The notes: generated by a model not told the origin, from the sequence alone. A DNA stretch of 64,000 bases from Roseibium marinum (GCF_002906165.1 NZ_PPCN01000006.1:186001-250000); one strand, 5' to 3'; shown: positions 16,998-26,830, counted from the first letter of the stretch. Translations and numbers: made by a program.

Positions 16998-17459
16998 TCA
17001 GCCCTCCATCTTGTCTGAAGCAAGGTGGATCGCCTTGCGGATACGGGCATAGGTGGCGCAGCGGCAGACATTGCCGTCCATGGCGGCGTCTATGTCTTCG
17101 TCGGTCGGTTTTTGCGTTTCGCTCAACAGCGCGGTCGCGGCCATGATCTGGCCGGACTGGCAATAGCCGCATTGCGGTACCTCCAGCTCTTGCCAGGCGG
17201 TCTGCACGGCTTCGGCGGCCTTGCTGTCGATACCTTCGATTGTGGTGATTTCGGCGCCTTCCAGATCTCCAACCGAGGTCTGGCAGGATCTGATCGGCAT
17301 TCCGTCCAGATGGACGGTGCAGGCACCGCAGGCGGCAATGCCGCAACCGAATTTTGTGCCGGTCAATTTGAGTTCGTCGCGTAACGCCCACAAAAGCGGG
17401 CTGTCGGGATCGGCATCAAGCGTGCGCGTTTCCCCGTTGATTTTCAATGTAACGGACAT
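16998..17459 (-). CDS. [2Fe-2S] small subunit of the molybdenum hydroxylase (IorA type)
   Basis: 153 residues. The N-terminal plant-type ferredoxin site [16 protein letters not shown] with the fourth Cys in IRSCQT, and the C-terminal second cluster [11 protein letters not shown] ... [12 protein letters not shown], are intact. It passes electrons from the molybdenum site of the partner subunit encoded 3 nt downstream. First gene of the operon; its promoter overlaps two palindromes next to the divergent TetR gene. Confidence 0.93.
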   Translation of the reverse strand: MSVTLKINGETRTLDADPDSPLLWALRDELKLTGTKFGCGIAACGACTVHLDGMPIRSCQTSVGDLEGAEITTIEGIDSKAAEAVQTAWQELEVPQCGYCQSGQIMAATALLSETQKPTDEDIDAAMDGNVCRCATYARIRKAIHLASDKMEG

Positions 17460-17507
17460 GAGGAGACATCTCCTTTGGCTGGCCTGATCTGGCTAAAGGG
17501 AGTAAAC

Positions 17508-17523
17508 TACACCGTGCAGTGTA
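17508..17523. promoter_or_regulatory. Palindromic operator candidate 1 (TetR/molybdenum hydroxylase)
   Basis: TACACCGTGCAGTGTA is a 16-bp near-perfect inverted repeat (TACAC / GTGTA arms). It overlaps the predicted -10 (TACACT) of the minus-strand operon, so binding would block transcription. Likely bound by the divergent TetR protein (inference). Confidence 0.6.
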
Positions 17524-17546
17524 ATGATTGTCTGCGCGTCTGTAAA
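17518..17546 (-). promoter_or_regulatory. Sigma-70-like promoter of the molybdenum hydroxylase operon
   Basis: On the minus strand TTTACA (17546-17541), a 17-nt spacer, then TACACT (17523-17518), about 60 nt upstream of the [2Fe-2S] subunit ATG. Both boxes overlap palindromes, as expected for a repressed promoter. Confidence 0.5.
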
Positions 17547-17560
17547 CGCCATAGTTTACA
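17541..17560. promoter_or_regulatory. Palindromic operator candidate 2 (TetR/molybdenum hydroxylase)
   Basis: TGTAAACGCCATAGTTTACA is a perfect 7-6-7 inverted repeat. It overlaps the predicted -35 of the minus-strand operon; a further GTAAAC half-site is at 17502-17507. It differs in sequence from candidate 1, so one of the two may belong to another regulator. Confidence 0.6.
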
Positions 17561-17640
17561 TAGGGCGGAATTTTTGGGATGAAAGGGAGCGGGACCCGTC
17601 CCGCGGAAAAAATTCAGCCAGGAGAGAATTCGGGTAAGGC

Positions 17641-18249
17641 ATGTCCGTATCAGACCGGAAGAAAAAGCAGATCATTGAAGCCGCAATCGCGGAATTTCAG
17701 GAAAAAGGCTATGCGGGCGCCAGCATGGACCGGATTTCCGAGCGGGCGCAGGTCTCCAAGCGGACGGTCTATAACCACTTCGAGAGCAAGGAAGTGCTCT
17801 TTCACGAAATCAACCAGTTCCTCGTCGACCAGGTGAATTCCGCGCTTGAAATTCCCTACGACAACACAAAGCCTGTCCGCGAAATGCTGATCGAACTGGG
17901 TTGGGCGGAAGGCGCGCTGCTGATCAATCCCTGCTTCATGAACCTTGCCCGCATGGTGATGAGCGAAACGATCCGCGACCCCTTGCTGGCGGCGGACATG
18001 GAAGCGCGCATGACCCTTCAGTCCGATTTCGAAGCTTTCCTGAGGCGGGCAGCCGAAGAAGGCCGGCTATCCGTGGACGACCCGGCGGTCGCGGCAAAGC
18101 AGTTTCTCGGCCTGATCAAGTCGCGCGGGTTTTTCCCCAACCTCTACGCCGCCCGCGTCCCGGACCGCGCGGAAGTCGACAAGATCATCACCGAAAGCGT
18201 GGACATGTTCATGGCGAAATACGGCAAAGAAGCGAACCGGGCCGGCTAG
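17641..18249 (+). CDS. TetR-family transcriptional regulator
   Basis: 202 residues. N-terminal HTH in residues 8-55 (IIEAAIAEFQEKGYAGASMD, ISERAQVSKRTVYNHFESKE). The C-terminal ligand domain resembles the AefR-like group, with a conserved helix around MNLARMVMSE. Divergent from the molybdenum hydroxylase genes with two palindromes in the 181-bp gap, so it probably represses that operon and itself. It could also act on the efflux genes that converge on it from downstream. Ligand unknown. Confidence 0.92.
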   Translation: MSVSDRKKKQIIEAAIAEFQEKGYAGASMDRISERAQVSKRTVYNHFESKEVLFHEINQFLVDQVNSALEIPYDNTKPVREMLIELGWAEGALLINPCFMNLARMVMSETIRDPLLAADMEARMTLQSDFEAFLRRAAEEGRLSVDDPAVAAKQFLGLIKSRGFFPNLYAARVPDRAEVDKIITESVDMFMAKYGKEANRAG

Positions 18250-18273
18250 GCATCGGTCCGAATGCGGGCAGCG

Positions 18274-19833
18274 TCAGCTTTTTCCCTGGTCCTCAACCGG
18301 TTTTTCCAGCAGCAGTCCCCAACCGCTTCGCTCCGTCATCTGCTGACGGGTCTTCTCCGAAATAAGCCCATCGACATTTTCCGGCATCCAGCCGCCGCCG
18401 AGCCCCTTGTAGACCGCGATCAGGTTGGTCAGCACATCGGCTTGGGCCGCAATCAGCCGCTCTTCCGCAACAAGCTGCTGCCGCTGCGACTGGACCACCC
18501 GGTTATAGGGGGCGGTGCCGTCCTCAAACTGGGCATCGACTTCGCTTACGGCATTGCGCGCGGCCGTGACGGACCGGCGCAGATAGACCGCTTCCTGTTT
18601 CGATCTCAGGAACCCCGTCAGGCCGTTTTCCACTTCCGCATAGGCCGCCAGAACGGTTCGCTCGTAGTTCAGCAGGGCTTCCTGGAACTTGGCGTCCTGA
18701 ACGCGGACATTGTTCTGGATCCGGCCGTAATTGAGGAAATTCCACGAAAATCCCGGATTGATGAAACCCGCCGCCGTGCCGTTGCCGAAGAGATTGGTGA
18801 AATCGTCCGCCCTGACACCGATCGCCCCGGAGATCGAGAATGCCGGGAAGAGGTCGGCCCTGGCCACGCCGATCTGCGCCGAGCGGGCCGCCGCCCTGTA
18901 TTCCGCGCTGCGGATATCCGGGCGCCGGCGCAGCATGTCGGCCGGAACCCCGATGGCCACTTCCGCGGGAACGCGCGGGAAGCTCGACCTTGACCCGAGC
19001 CGGGACTTCACGCCGCCCGGCGGTTCGCTCAGGAGCAGGCTCAGCGCATTATAGGCCTGCGCCAGTTTCGCCTCGTAATTCGGGATGCTCGCCAGAGTGT
19101 TGTTGTAGAGAACCGTCGCCTCGTTCACCGCCAGTCTCGTCGCAGTTCCGTTCTCGAGACGCAACTGTGTGAGATCGAGCGACTTCTTCTGGAGCACGGC
19201 ATTTCTGCGCACGGTGGCGATCAGTTGCTGCAGTTCCCGGATGGTGACGTAGACGGCCGCGATATCGCCCGTCAGCGTCACGAGCGCATCGTCATAGGAA
19301 GCGAGCCTGGCCTTCAGATCGGCATCCGCCGACTGGATGTTCCGCCGGATCTTGCCCCACAGGTCGATCTCCCAGCCGGCGTCGAAACCGGCCGACACAT
19401 CGGTGAACTGATTGTCGACCAGCCCGACGCGTTCAAGGTCGCTGATAAAGGGATCCTTGGTGCTGAAGCGGGTGGTTCTGGAGCTCACATTCGCCTGCTG
19501 GACCTGCGGGAACAGGTTTCCGCCGGCGATGCCGAGCTGCGCGCGCGCCTGATACACCCGCACGCCCGCAGCCTGCAGCCCGATATTCTGGCGATAGGCC
19601 TCGGCGATCAGGCTGTTCAGCGTTTCGTCCCTGAAAACATGCCACCAGGGCACGGAATTCGCGCTGCGGCTGGTGAAACCGGTGCGGCTGTCTATCGGCA
19701 GGTTCGCGCCGCTGCTCCAGCTGTCGAGCACGGGCGCATCGGGCCGTTCGAAATCCGGTCCGACCATGCAGCCGCCGAGCATCAACAGCCCGCTCAGAAC
19801 CAGACCGTGACGGAATTGCCTTGAACGCCCCAT
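18274..19833 (-). CDS. Outer-membrane efflux lipoprotein (NodT/OprM family)
   Basis: 519 residues with a lipoprotein signal (LMLGGC, lipidated Cys 22) and the NodT-family start MVGPDFERPDAP. Two TolC-like repeats are visible (residues 65-270 and 280-480), the second with RRRPDIRSAEYRAAARSAQIGVARADLFP. Forms the outer-membrane channel of a tripartite pump. The adaptor gene lies 12 nt upstream, but no RND, MFS or ABC pump is in this operon, so an inner-membrane partner must be elsewhere or absent. Confidence 0.92.
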   Translation of the reverse strand: MGRSRQFRHGLVLSGLLMLGGCMVGPDFERPDAPVLDSWSSGANLPIDSRTGFTSRSANSVPWWHVFRDETLNSLIAEAYRQNIGLQAAGVRVYQARAQLGIAGGNLFPQVQQANVSSRTTRFSTKDPFISDLERVGLVDNQFTDVSAGFDAGWEIDLWGKIRRNIQSADADLKARLASYDDALVTLTGDIAAVYVTIRELQQLIATVRRNAVLQKKSLDLTQLRLENGTATRLAVNEATVLYNNTLASIPNYEAKLAQAYNALSLLLSEPPGGVKSRLGSRSSFPRVPAEVAIGVPADMLRRRPDIRSAEYRAAARSAQIGVARADLFPAFSISGAIGVRADDFTNLFGNGTAAGFINPGFSWNFLNYGRIQNNVRVQDAKFQEALLNYERTVLAAYAEVENGLTGFLRSKQEAVYLRRSVTAARNAVSEVDAQFEDGTAPYNRVVQSQRQQLVAEERLIAAQADVLTNLIAVYKGLGGGWMPENVDGLISEKTRQQMTERSGWGLLLEKPVEDQGKS

Positions 19834-19845
19834 ACCCGCCCCTAC

Positions 19846-20997
19846 TCACAAATCAAACGGAATAATGAAATTCATCCAACTGTAGAGGCGCAGGTTTATT
19901 CGCCGCAAATCGGCCACCCATCCACCGCCCCCGCCGGTATAGATCGCCACCGCGCCATGCGCGCCGGCCGGATAGCGTACGAGGGCAGGATCGTCGTCCA
20001 GATCGATTTCCACGGCGAAACGGCCCTGCGGCTTCATGAACATGAATTCCGGCACAAATCCGCTTGGCAGGATCTGTCCCTGGCCCGTCCCTTCCCAGAT
20101 GTTCTTCACCCTGCCCTTGAAGATCCGGCCCGGATAAATGTCCAGCGCCACTTCCACCGGCTGGCCGGATTTCACGAATTTCAGATGTTCCTGGTAGAAG
20201 GTGGCCAGAAAATAAGGATCGGCGTCGGCGATGAATGCCGCGATTGCGGCTATGCGAAGTCCGCCGACCACAAGCCCCGGCCGGGCCTGCTGAGAAATGA
20301 TCGTCCCGTCTTCAGGCGCATGGATCGTTGTCTGATCGAGATAATACTGCGCCTGATCGACCTGCGCCTGGGCCGAGACAACCTGGGAATTCACCCCGTC
20401 AATCTGGGCGCCGACCGCCAGTTGCGCCTTGTTCAGGTTCGCCTCCGACTGCGCGACCTGCGCCGTTGCCGTAGCCAGCTCGGAATTCCACCTGTCCAGT
20501 GTTTCCTGTTTGGCCCCGCCCTTGGGAACCAGGTCCGCGTAGCGCGTGACCTGTTCCGCGGTGTACTGCTGCCTTGCAACCGCCTCGTCGCGCGAATCCT
20601 GGGCCAGGTCGACATCTTCCTGCAGGCTCAGCGCATTCTGCCGATTGCTGACCAGGGTCGCCATCGCCTCCTGAAGCTGCGCGACGTAAAGCGTCGTGTC
20701 GAACTGGTAGAGCTTGTCGCCTTTTTTCACCCTTTCGTTCTGCGCCACATACACCTCCTCCAGGAGCGTCGGATGAGGCAGGCGCGGGGTGATCTGGATG
20801 GTCTGCCGGATGACATGGCCGTCGATTGAAAAGGGCGTGTAGAACCTCAGGAAAACCACCAGCAGGAACAGGACATGAATGCCTACCCAGAAGGTGACGA
20901 CGCCCCAGGCGATGTTGAACTTCAACCAGCGGAACTTGTAGAACACCAGCCACATGAAGATGGCGTAGGCGGCCAGAATGAGAATGGCGATTGTCAT
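19846..20997 (-). CDS. HlyD-family membrane-fusion protein (YiaV/YibH-like)
   Basis: 383 residues. Two N-terminal membrane segments (residues 2-20 and 30-55), unusual for adaptors but typical of YiaV/YibH. Then come a barrel-sandwich/lipoyl part (PHPTLLEEVYVAQNERVKKG), a long coiled coil (about 110-230) and IHAPEDGTIISQQARPG. E. coli yiaV lies next to yiaW (DUF3302), and here a DUF3302 gene also lies directly upstream, overlapping by ATGA. Works with the NodT-type channel downstream. Transported substrate unknown. Confidence 0.9.
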   Translation of the reverse strand: MTIAILILAAYAIFMWLVFYKFRWLKFNIAWGVVTFWVGIHVLFLLVVFLRFYTPFSIDGHVIRQTIQITPRLPHPTLLEEVYVAQNERVKKGDKLYQFDTTLYVAQLQEAMATLVSNRQNALSLQEDVDLAQDSRDEAVARQQYTAEQVTRYADLVPKGGAKQETLDRWNSELATATAQVAQSEANLNKAQLAVGAQIDGVNSQVVSAQAQVDQAQYYLDQTTIHAPEDGTIISQQARPGLVVGGLRIAAIAAFIADADPYFLATFYQEHLKFVKSGQPVEVALDIYPGRIFKGRVKNIWEGTGQGQILPSGFVPEFMFMKPQGRFAVEIDLDDDPALVRYPAGAHGAVAIYTGGGGGWVADLRRINLRLYSWMNFIIPFDL

Positions 20998-21398
20998 GCC
21001 CCGGCTCCATCTCCAGATGGAGCATTCGACGCCTCGCCAGAGGGAGCCTGCACGGGGGAAGCCTGTACGGGTGTAGCCGGACCCGGCCCACTGTCCGCTG
21101 CCTGCGGATTGTCACCTTCCCGCAATGGCTCCCCGTCGCTGGGATGCTTGCGGATATCGACCGTGAGGGAGTCGTGATAAGCCCAGATGAGTGCGTGGAT
21201 CCACGGGAACACGGTGAAAAGCCCGATCCAGCCGCCAAGTTTCACGGACTCGGCATGCGGATGGTTCCGCTTCTCCGCGAGCTTGCCGGGCAAACCGCCC
21301 ACCGTGATCATCGCATAAAAGAATGCAACGATAATCAGCACAAGGATCAGGAAGGTCAGATAATCGTAGGTGTCCAGTTCGAAGTCGATGAGGTTCAT
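20994..21398 (-). CDS. DUF3302 inner-membrane protein (YiaW-like)
   Basis: 134 residues from the ATG at 21398 (MNLIDFELDTYDYLTF), preceded by a G-rich ribosome site; the frame opens further upstream to 21530. Two membrane segments (about 12-33 and 55-75) and the conserved GGLPGKLAEKRNHPHAESVK loop, matching DUF3302. The C-terminal 45 residues are Pro/Ser/Ala-rich and hydrophilic, making it longer than E. coli YiaW. ATGA overlap with the HlyD-family gene implies coupled translation and a joint complex. Confidence 0.82.
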   Translation of the reverse strand: MNLIDFELDTYDYLTFLILVLIIVAFFYAMITVGGLPGKLAEKRNHPHAESVKLGGWIGLFTVFPWIHALIWAYHDSLTVDIRKHPSDGEPLREGDNPQAADSGPGPATPVQASPVQAPSGEASNAPSGDGAGA

Positions 21399-21596
21399 TC
21401 CGCCCCCGGCTGATTTAATCACCACATTGTCGATTTGCAGTATTGTCAAAAGCATCAACCGTCCCGCGCCCAATTGCAAGTACGCGATGCAGTGCCCGGC
21501 GCGGCTTGCTCCCTTTTCGGACGGCAACACGGCCGCCGCCGTTTCGGCGAACGGGCCGCTCTGCCGACAAATGAACGCGGGCGGAACCGCAAGGGC

Positions 21597-21624
21597 TTGC
21601 GCCGGGAAGAGAACCGGCTAAATT
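21597..21624 (+). promoter_or_regulatory. Candidate argG promoter
   Basis: TTGCGC (21597-21602), 16-nt spacer, TAAATT (21619-21624), about 120 nt before the argG ATG. A small hairpin GCGGT-CAA-ACCGC follows at 21643-21655 in the leader. The rest of the 349-bp divergent region (21399-21747) shows no gene. Confidence 0.4.
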
Positions 21625-21747
21625 GCCGCAAATTTTCAACGCGCGGTCAAACCGCCCGGGAACTGGCCAGGAAATGGAATTTGACCCGATTTCGGGACAA
21701 CTTCACCTTCCCTGCGGACCCGGAACAGCAAACTGGACCTTCCTTAA

Positions 21748-22968
<1,221 letters not shown>

Positions 22969-22978
22969 GACCCTTGCG

Positions 22979-23656
22979 ATGACCGGACCGGCGGCAGAGT
23001 TGACCGAAAACCTCGCCGCCGCCGGGTTCCTGCGTCTGGGCGGATTTCATCCCGCCCCGGATCTTCCTGTCCCGGTGCTTTCGGCTGGCCGTCCGGCACA
23101 AAGCCTCGTGTTGATCGGCAGCACGGGTCCGGCCGTGTGGCCGGTCTTCATGAAAAGTCCGGAATATGCCGACGGCAAACCCGATCCGCTCGACCGCTAC
23201 ACGAAACGCGTTCTGAGCGAATGCGCCGCAAGGCACGGTTTCGAGGCGCTGTTTCCTTTCGAAGGCCCGCCGTATCATCCGTTTCAGCAATGGGCGCTGA
23301 AATGCGGCGGCTTCTCTCCGAGCCCCCTGGGCGTGCTTGCCCATGGCACCTTCGGGCTTTGGGCTGGCTTCAGGGCCGCATTCCTCAGCGCCGCGAGGCT
23401 ACCAGAGGCCTCGGCAATGGCAGAAGACGGCCCCTGCCCGACCTGCGCGGACAAACCCTGTCTGTCCGCCTGTCCGGTGAACGCCATAACACTGGAAAAC
23501 GGTTACGACGTGCCCGCATGCCGGGCTTATCTGGCGGCCGATCCGGCGAGCGATTGCTGGTCCGGCTGCCTGGCCAGACGCGCATGTCCTTTCGGCGCAC
23601 CGCACCGGCAGGCCGCCGAAACGGCCGGTTTTCACATGAAGAGTTTTGCCGGTTAG
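22979..23656 (+). CDS. 4Fe-4S ferredoxin-like protein
   Basis: 225 residues from the ATG at 22979. The C-terminal third has CPTCADKPCLSACPVNAI and later CWSGCLARRACPFG, a cysteine pattern able to hold one or two 4Fe-4S clusters. The N-terminal 130 residues resemble the QueG/COG1600-like substrate region but lack that family's cobalamin-binding length (QueG is about 350 residues), so I do not call it QueG. Electron-transfer role likely; partner unknown. Converges on folK with an 8-bp gap. Confidence 0.75.
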   Translation: MTGPAAELTENLAAAGFLRLGGFHPAPDLPVPVLSAGRPAQSLVLIGSTGPAVWPVFMKSPEYADGKPDPLDRYTKRVLSECAARHGFEALFPFEGPPYHPFQQWALKCGGFSPSPLGVLAHGTFGLWAGFRAAFLSAARLPEASAMAEDGPCPTCADKPCLSACPVNAITLENGYDVPACRAYLAADPASDCWSGCLARRACPFGAPHRQAAETAGFHMKSFAG

Positions 23657-23664
23657 GGTCTAAG

Positions 23665-24213
23665 CTATTCGACCAGTTTCACCACACCGTCCCGGTCCGG
23701 ACAGGTTTCCAGCGCGTCCGCCGCCGTCCGGCCGTCACCGAGCGGCGCATCGGGCCAGATTTCCGCCAGCGGGATCAGAACGAAGGCCCGGTCGCCCATG
23801 CGCGGATGCGGGATTTCGAGATCGCTTTCCACCACCGTTTCAAGGCCATAGATCAACACATCGATGTCGATCGTCCTTGGCCCCCAGCGGACATCGCGCA
23901 CCCGCCCGAGCCCGGCCTCGACTTCAAGGCAGCGCCTCAACAGTTCAATCGGGCTGAGCAGCGTATCGATCACCACGCAGCAATTGCGGTAGTCGTCCTG
24001 CGGCACCGGGCCCCATGGCGGCGTGCGATAGTCGGAGGAGCGCAGCACCAGCGTGATGCCGTCCGTCTGCTCCAGACGCCCTATGGCCTTGTCCAGGATA
24101 GCCTTCGTATCGCCGACATTGGAACCGAGCCCCAAAGCGCAGCGGGTAGGCGCGCGGCGCCTCGGTGCGCTGCCGGTTTCATCGGAGTCCGGCGTCCGGT
24201 TGGAGGATGTCAT
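23665..24213 (-). CDS. folK: 6-hydroxymethyl-7,8-dihydropterin pyrophosphokinase
   Basis: 182 residues from the ATG at 24213, one base after the folP stop; the frame continues upstream but only as a folP shadow. Transfers pyrophosphate from ATP to hydroxymethyl-dihydropterin in folate synthesis. Motifs: LGLGSNVGD (pterin site), GPVPQDDYRNCCVVI and WGPRTIDIDVLIYG (metal and ATP-binding Asp pair). The N-terminus has about 25 extra Ser/Arg-rich residues. Confidence 0.95.
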   Translation of the reverse strand: MTSSNRTPDSDETGSAPRRRAPTRCALGLGSNVGDTKAILDKAIGRLEQTDGITLVLRSSDYRTPPWGPVPQDDYRNCCVVIDTLLSPIELLRRCLEVEAGLGRVRDVRWGPRTIDIDVLIYGLETVVESDLEIPHPRMGDRAFVLIPLAEIWPDAPLGDGRTAADALETCPDRDGVVKLVE

Positions 24214-24214
24214 C

Positions 24215-25033
24215 TCAGTTGGGATTCCGTTCAAGCAGGGTCGCCTCAAGCATGCGGGCGCATTGCGCGTGCGGACGGACGTCATGTGCCCGCACGATCG
24301 CCGCACCCTTGACAAAGGCGGTCATGTGGACGGCGATTGAACCAAAAAGACGGTCTTCAATCTCTGTACCCAGCACGGCGCCGATCATCCTCTTGCGGGA
24401 CGCTCCGGCAAGAAGCGGCAGCCCGTGTTTCTTCAGGGTCTCGAAGCGGTTCAGAATAATGAAATTCTGGTCGATGGTCTTGCCGAATCCGAAGCCCGGA
24501 TCGAGAATCTGCTTTTCCCTGGCGATACCGGCCCGGTTCGCGAGTTCCATCGAGGTTTCAAAGAACCTGTCGATGTCGCTGAGAATATCGAGGCCGCCGT
24601 CGGCTTCGGGGCGATTGTGCATCATCACCACATGCACCCCGGCCTCCGCCACCGCATCCGCCATTGCCGGATCCTTCTGCAGCCCCCAGACGTCGTTGAC
24701 GAGGACCGCCCCCGCAGCACAGCCACGCCTGGCGATTTCAGCCTTGTAGGTATCGACGGAAACCGGCGTTCCGAGGCCGATGACGTCTTCCAGGACGGGA
24801 GCAAGCCTTGCCCATTCCTCCTCCTGCGCGACCGGCACCGAGTTCGGCCGTGTGCTCTCCGCGCCAATGTCGAGAATATCCGCGCCTTCGGCGATCATCG
24901 CCCTCGCATGGGCGAGCGCGGCACCGGCCATCGTGTGCCGTCCACCGTCGGAAAAGGAATCCGGCGTCACATTCAATATGCCCATCACATGCGGGCGGAG
25001 CGTCGGCAGATGATATCCGGCGGCTTTCATCAT
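24215..25033 (-). CDS. folP: Dihydropteroate synthase
   Basis: 272 residues from the ATG at 25033 (AGGG 7 nt upstream). Condenses the pterin pyrophosphate made by FolK with p-aminobenzoate; target of sulfonamides. Signature motifs: MGILNVTPDSFSDGG, DIGAESTRPNS, NDVWGL, DPGFGFGKT and GASRKRMIG. Operon folP-folK with a 1-nt gap. Confidence 0.97.
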   Translation of the reverse strand: MMKAAGYHLPTLRPHVMGILNVTPDSFSDGGRHTMAGAALAHARAMIAEGADILDIGAESTRPNSVPVAQEEEWARLAPVLEDVIGLGTPVSVDTYKAEIARRGCAAGAVLVNDVWGLQKDPAMADAVAEAGVHVVMMHNRPEADGGLDILSDIDRFFETSMELANRAGIAREKQILDPGFGFGKTIDQNFIILNRFETLKKHGLPLLAGASRKRMIGAVLGTEIEDRLFGSIAVHMTAFVKGAAIVRAHDVRPHAQCARMLEATLLERNPN

Positions 25034-25127
25034 CAGGGATCCCTCGTTCTTCGGCACTCTGATGCCCGCTCGCCCGGCAAGGGTCAATCTTAATGTGTCG
25101 AAAGGGGAAACCCTGAATGAAGCGGCT

Positions 25128-26342
25128 TTATTCCGCCGCCGCCGTCGGCCTCGGGATCAGGTTCCTGAAGATCAACGAGGAGACGATGCCGATGACAAGC
25201 ATGGCGGGCGGAATGATCCCCATGCCCAAAAGAGGACTGCCGACGCCCGCGATGGCCAGGCTGGCCAGGAAGCCGCCGCCGAACTGCAGGAATCCAAGCA
25301 TGGAGGAAGCGGCTCCCGCCATATGCGGAAACGGCGCCATGGACTCGGTGAAACTCGCCGGCAGCACCAGGGTTATGGCGAACATGAACAGGCCCACCGG
25401 TCCCATGATCGTTGCGATGGAGGGTGGCTGTGTGAGCGACATGTAACACATCAGCCCCGCCGAAATCAGCCAGAGCACCAGGCCGTAGGGAACAAGCCTG
25501 CGCGCCTCGACGACGCGCAACAACCGGCCGGTTAAAAGAGTGCCGACAATGAACGAGCCTGACTGGATGATCATCGTCAGTCCGAATTCGGATGGCGACA
25601 GGCCGACTTCATAAATCAGAACAAAGGGCAGGACGGTTGCCAGCGCATAAATGTTTCCGAGCCCTAAACCCACCAGCAGACCGGGTGCCAGAAACCGGGG
25701 ATCCTTCAAAAGGGTCCCGTAGCTCGCCGCCACTTGTTTTGGATTGAGGTGACGTTTTCCGGGCTGGGGATTGGTTTCCACCTGGAAAAGCGCGACGGCG
25801 GCCATCAGCACGACTCCGTAGATCACCATGCACCAGAAAACTTCCCGCCAGCCGAACAGTTCCAGCACGATGCCGCCGATGGTCGGCGAGATTGCGGGTC
25901 CGATCGCCAGCATCGTTGCGATGGCGTTCATGACCCTCGCGGAGGTCTGGCCGGTAAACTGGTCGCGGACGATGGCGCGCGAGACGGCGATGCCCACCGC
26001 CGCGCCGATCCCCTGAAGGGCGCGGGCGACCACCATCAATTCCACCGTCGGGGCGAGGCTCGCCAGCACGCTGGAAACGAGATAAAGGGCCAGGAACATC
26101 TGCGTCACCGGCTTGCGCCCGAAAGCATCCGTCAGCGGACCGCAAACGAGCTGCGTCACCGCGAAACCCGCGAAATAGGCCGTCACTGTCAGCTTGACGG
26201 CCGCCTGCGTCGTCCCGAAGGCCTCGACAAGAGCCGGCATCGCCGGTGTATAGAGCGCCATGGATATGGGACCGACGGCAACAAGCCCGGCACCCAGCAG
26301 CGATGTACGCCGCGCACTCATGATTGAACTTTCGGAAGTCAT
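25128..26342 (-). CDS. Bcr/CflA-family multidrug MFS transporter
   Basis: 404 residues, 12 membrane segments. The MFS loop motif GPLTDAFGRKPVTQMFL follows helix 2, with the RALQGIGAAVGIAVSRAIVRD motif typical of the drug:H+ antiporter (12-TM) Bcr/CflA family. Exports small toxic compounds across the inner membrane. The start overlaps the stop of the upstream MarR gene by ATGA, so exporter and regulator form one operon, presumably induced by the exported compound. Confidence 0.93.
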   Translation of the reverse strand: MTSESSIMSARRTSLLGAGLVAVGPISMALYTPAMPALVEAFGTTQAAVKLTVTAYFAGFAVTQLVCGPLTDAFGRKPVTQMFLALYLVSSVLASLAPTVELMVVARALQGIGAAVGIAVSRAIVRDQFTGQTSARVMNAIATMLAIGPAISPTIGGIVLELFGWREVFWCMVIYGVVLMAAVALFQVETNPQPGKRHLNPKQVAASYGTLLKDPRFLAPGLLVGLGLGNIYALATVLPFVLIYEVGLSPSEFGLTMIIQSGSFIVGTLLTGRLLRVVEARRLVPYGLVLWLISAGLMCYMSLTQPPSIATIMGPVGLFMFAITLVLPASFTESMAPFPHMAGAASSMLGFLQFGGGFLASLAIAGVGSPLLGMGIIPPAMLVIGIVSSLIFRNLIPRPTAAAE

Positions 26343-26800
26343 TTTTGTTTCCCTCTGGAAACCTCCTGCAGCAGGCTGTCCTTCATCGTCTGCAACAGAT
26401 CTTCCAGAACGTGCTGTTTGTCTCGCGGGATCTCTTCGACCGCTTGCGAGCGCACCGAGTGAAGCGCCAGGCCGATGCGCTCAAGAAGCGGATCGGCCTG
26501 CGGCGTCAGCTTGATCAGCTTTGCCCGTTTGTCCGTCGGGTCGGAACAGCGCTTGATCAGTCCGGCCGCTTCCAGAGAATCCAGATATCCGACCAGGGTC
26601 ATCGGTTCGACGTACATGTTCTCGGCCAGCACAGCCTGCCGCTGTCCGGGACTGCGCCAGACATAAAACAGCGTTCGCGCCTCGCCAACCGTCAGTCCCG
26701 TATCGACTTCTGAAAGGGCTGCTTCAAAGCGCCGCCGGATCAATCGCGCCAAATCCACGACCAGCATGGTGACACCGACGCCAGGAAGAGGAACAGACAT
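26339..26800 (-). CDS. MarR-family transcriptional regulator
   Basis: 153 residues from the ATG at 26800, with GGAG 5 nt upstream; an in-frame GTG at 26806 is less well placed. Winged HTH in residues 35-100 (EARTLFYVWRSPGQRQAVLAE, LIKRCSDPTDKRAKLIKLT), with the DxRxK-like wing DPTDKRAK. Probable autorepressor of the MarR-MFS operon through the palindrome at 26816-26830, which lies 15 nt before the ATG. Confidence 0.92.
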   Translation of the reverse strand: MSVPLPGVGVTMLVVDLARLIRRRFEAALSEVDTGLTVGEARTLFYVWRSPGQRQAVLAENMYVEPMTLVGYLDSLEAAGLIKRCSDPTDKRAKLIKLTPQADPLLERIGLALHSVRSQAVEEIPRDKQHVLEDLLQTMKDSLLQEVSRGKQK

Positions 26801-26815
26801 CGCCACTCCAATTTA

Positions 26816-26830
26816 GTAAGGTTACCTTAC
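26816..26830. promoter_or_regulatory. MarR operator palindrome
   Basis: GTAAGG-TTA-CCTTAC is a perfect 6-3-6 inverted repeat just upstream of the MarR ATG, placed where a repressor would block transcription or initiation of the MarR-MFS operon. Confidence 0.7.

Noticed and set aside
14949..17018. 689-codon open frame on the plus strand
   Set aside because: It lies antisense to the molybdenum hydroxylase genes, whose cofactor and cluster motifs are intact; long antisense frames are expected at this GC content.
22979..23656. Calling the ferredoxin-like gene queG
   Set aside because: It is over 100 residues shorter than QueG; the cluster cysteines alone do not justify the name.
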